A DNA stretch of 16,938 nucleotides, from NCBI GenBank assembly GCA_903905395.1, contig CAIVGD010000316.1, positions 1 through 16,938 on the forward strand, given 5' to 3'. This DNA is from an uncultured Verrucomicrobiota bacterium (GTDB lineage: Bacteria > Verrucomicrobiota > Verrucomicrobiia > Methylacidiphilales > Verrucolacustridaceae). This document shows positions 15,318-16,938 of the stretch, one piece after another (position 1 is the first letter of the stretch; each line of letters starts with the position of its first letter). Below the pieces are notes generated by a model that was given only the letters and a program-made list of their open reading frames with translations, did no database searches and was not told the origin of the DNA. A program made the position numbers and the translations under genes.

Positions 15318-16874
15318 TTGGGGTTCGTTGATTTTAGCGCCATTACCCTTTACATGGTGGCAGTGGCTGGAATCGCCGTCTGGTCCAAGCTAACCGAAAA
15401 GGGAGGCGGGGAGAACGAATACTTCCTCGCCGGTCGCCGGATGAACTGGATCGTAATCAGCGTGGCTCTGTTCGCCGCGCTCTGCAGTTCCATCAGCTTC
15501 GGGGCGGTCCCATCGGAAATTTACCAACACGGCATGGCCCTGTTTCTTGTCTCCGTGCTCATCCCCTTCACGGCCCCGCTCGGGGTAAAGCTGTTCCTTC
15601 GCTTCTTTTTCCATCATCCCACGTTGACCGCCTACGAATATCTCGAGAACCGATTTGACCTAGGGACGCGGTTGATCGGATCTGGGCTTTTTTTCACAGT
15701 CCGCGTTTTTTATGCAGCGGTAATTTACTATTCCACCGCCGTGCTGCTCGGGACACTCACTGGCTGGCCTGGGATGGGCATTATCCTGGGCATCGGAATC
15801 TTTACCACTATCTACACCACCTTCGGCGGCATGAAAGCAGTGATCTATACCGATGCACTCCAAGCGATCGTGCTCGTTCTGGGATTGTGCGCAATCGCTT
15901 GGCGGATCATGGCGACGACCGATACGATGCCGTGGGACTTGTATGCCTACGCCAGTGCACAAGGCCGGGGCTTCGAGGTTCTGGTTTCACCGACATTCTG
16001 GCAGTTCGATCTCCACACGAGATTCAACGGCTGGCTATTGTTGATCGTCCTCATCACGGCCCCAATGATCACCCTGAGCAGCGATCAGCTTGTGATTCAA
16101 CGTCTGCTCACTTCAAAAAACTACCGCGAAGCCCGCCGCGCCACTTACACCAACTACTGGCTGAATATCCCGCTCGGACTGCCCTCCTTCATGATCGGCT
16201 GGGGTCTGCTCTATTTTTACAATCGCTTCCCCCAGAAAGTGCCGGTCGGGTTATCGCCGGATCGTCTGATGGCATTCTTTATTGGGACGGAACTCCCCGC
16301 CCCCCTGCCTGGCCTACTCGTGGCCGCCTTGCTGGCGGCAACAATGGGCACGACCAGTTCGATCATGAATAGCCTCGCCACGGTGGTCTTTCATGATTTT
16401 TTCTTACGACTGGGTTGGATCAAACCGGGCTCCAAAAAGGAACCTCAACTATGCCGTATCCTAAGTTTTTCTGCTGGCATCCTGGCAATGGCCTTCAGTT
16501 GCGTGCTCTTCCGAGCAGGAGAAACAGTCACCACCACCATCATGGAAACCGCCGGCCTCTGGTGTTCTCTGACTAGCATCATTTTTGCCGCGTTCCTACT
16601 CGGGGTCTGCGTGCCATGGGTTTCCGCCCGTGCCATGAAATGGGGGTTGGCCATCGGAGGGATCCTGACACTCGGTCTTCCACTGCTCTGCTACTATCCA
16701 GTTCCAGTGGCGGAACGCATCAGCTTCGCATGGTTGTGGATCCCCGGTTTTCTCGTCGCCACCACTCTTCCTCTCTTCCTTTCCAGGTTCTGGCACCATC
16801 AAAAATCTGTTGACCAACTGACCCTCTGGACCCTGAAGGAAGAAACCACAGAATCCGCCAAGAAAATCGCCTAA
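15318..16874 (+). CDS. Sodium:solute symporter family (SSS) transporter
   Basis: 518 residues starting at TTG 15318 (read as MGFVDFSAITLYMVAV), which places the usual SSS first helix at the N-terminus; the next in-frame ATG (15354) would cut into it and no upstream ATG exists in frame. The protein is mostly hydrophobic with about 13 predicted membrane helices. Family motifs: SSISFGAVPSEIYQHG, the GGMKAVIYTDALQ loop near residues 169-182, and MGTTSSIMNSLATV, a probable Na+-site helix. It would import a sugar, sugar acid or other small solute with Na+ across the inner membrane. It shares operator C's operon with the pseudopilin, and regulation in common with the catabolic operons suggests it brings in the pathway substrate. 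The substrate is not predictable. Confidence 0.93.
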   Translation: MGFVDFSAITLYMVAVAGIAVWSKLTEKGGGENEYFLAGRRMNWIVISVALFAALCSSISFGAVPSEIYQHGMALFLVSVLIPFTAPLGVKLFLRFFFHHPTLTAYEYLENRFDLGTRLIGSGLFFTVRVFYAAVIYYSTAVLLGTLTGWPGMGIILGIGIFTTIYTTFGGMKAVIYTDALQAIVLVLGLCAIAWRIMATTDTMPWDLYAYASAQGRGFEVLVSPTFWQFDLHTRFNGWLLLIVLITAPMITLSSDQLVIQRLLTSKNYREARRATYTNYWLNIPLGLPSFMIGWGLLYFYNRFPQKVPVGLSPDRLMAFFIGTELPAPLPGLLVAALLAATMGTTSSIMNSLATVVFHDFFLRLGWIKPGSKKEPQLCRILSFSAGILAMAFSCVLFRAGETVTTTIMETAGLWCSLTSIIFAAFLLGVCVPWVSARAMKWGLAIGGILTLGLPLLCYYPVPVAERISFAWLWIPGFLVATTLPLFLSRFWHHQKSVDQLTLWTLKEETTESAKKIA

Positions 16875-16888
16875 CCGCTTTCGGAAGT

Positions 16889-16932
16889 AAAAAAAACTTT
16901 CCCTTGACAACGCGGTGTTGACATGTTACTCT
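16889..16932 (+). promoter_or_regulatory. Promoter/operator D with TGACATGTTA near-palindrome
   Basis: A consensus -35 TTGACA (16904-16909), 17-base spacer and weak -10 TACTCT (16927-16932), with TGACATGTTA at 16919-16928 overlapping the -10. An A-run (16889-16896) lies upstream. It points toward a gene beyond the right edge, presumably the next member of the same regulon. Confidence 0.65.
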
Positions 16933-16938
16933 TCACCA

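Noticed and set aside
16883..16903. GGAAGT/ACTTTCC inverted repeat after the symporter as a terminator
   Set aside because: The stem needs a bulge, the loop is an A-run, and there is no T-tract; the A-run fits better as promoter D's upstream element.

Overview
The window reads as a carbohydrate or sugar-acid catabolism locus of a bacterium, most likely in the PVC superphylum and probably Verrucomicrobiota or a close relative. This is inferred from the mix of features: large GHL10-like proteins, jelly-roll and HEAT-repeat fusions, a DUF1559-like pseudopilin beside a sodium/solute symporter, moderately high GC by eye, and a general lack of clear Shine-Dalgarno sequences. No rRNA or other marker gene is present to fix the taxon. 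All genes lie on the + strand, and no mobile element, tRNA or CRISPR array was seen.

Layout. (1) Bases 1-5267 hold the end of an overlapping gene string: a 5'-truncated GHL10-like/jelly-roll protein, an SDR oxidoreductase, and a probably secreted GHL10-like/HEAT-repeat protein. (2) Bases 5341-6294 hold a lone D-2-hydroxyacid dehydrogenase resembling glycerate dehydrogenase/hydroxypyruvate reductase, with its own promoter and a short terminator-like hairpin. (3) Bases 6496-14430 look like one operon of six tightly packed genes: a zinc-less MDR dehydrogenase, a zinc-type MDR dehydrogenase, a small jelly-roll-like protein, an unusual amidohydrolase::GSAM-like aminotransferase fusion, a GHL6-like protein with a CxCxxC motif, and an HpcH/HpaI aldolase. 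(4) Bases 14539-16874 hold a pseudopilin-like protein and an SSS-family symporter. (5) The last 60 bases carry another promoter for a gene beyond the window.

Regulation. The promoters at 5285, 6443, 14491 and 16889 all contain the near-palindrome TGACATGTYR, an A-rich run upstream and, where the gene is visible, a start codon 20-30 bases downstream without a Shine-Dalgarno. This is good internal evidence for a shared regulator, which is not encoded here.

Working together (inference). A substrate released by the glycoside-hydrolase-like proteins would enter through the symporter, be oxidised by the SDR/MDR enzymes, be hydrolysed or ring-opened by the amidohydrolase domain and/or exchanged at a carbonyl by the PLP domain, and be split by the aldolase. 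The D-2-hydroxyacid dehydrogenase would handle a hydroxypyruvate-like product. No sugar-acid dehydratase, kinase or classical characterised glycosidase is visible, so the substrate cannot be named. The combination, especially the two-enzyme fusion, looks like a possibly undescribed catabolic route.
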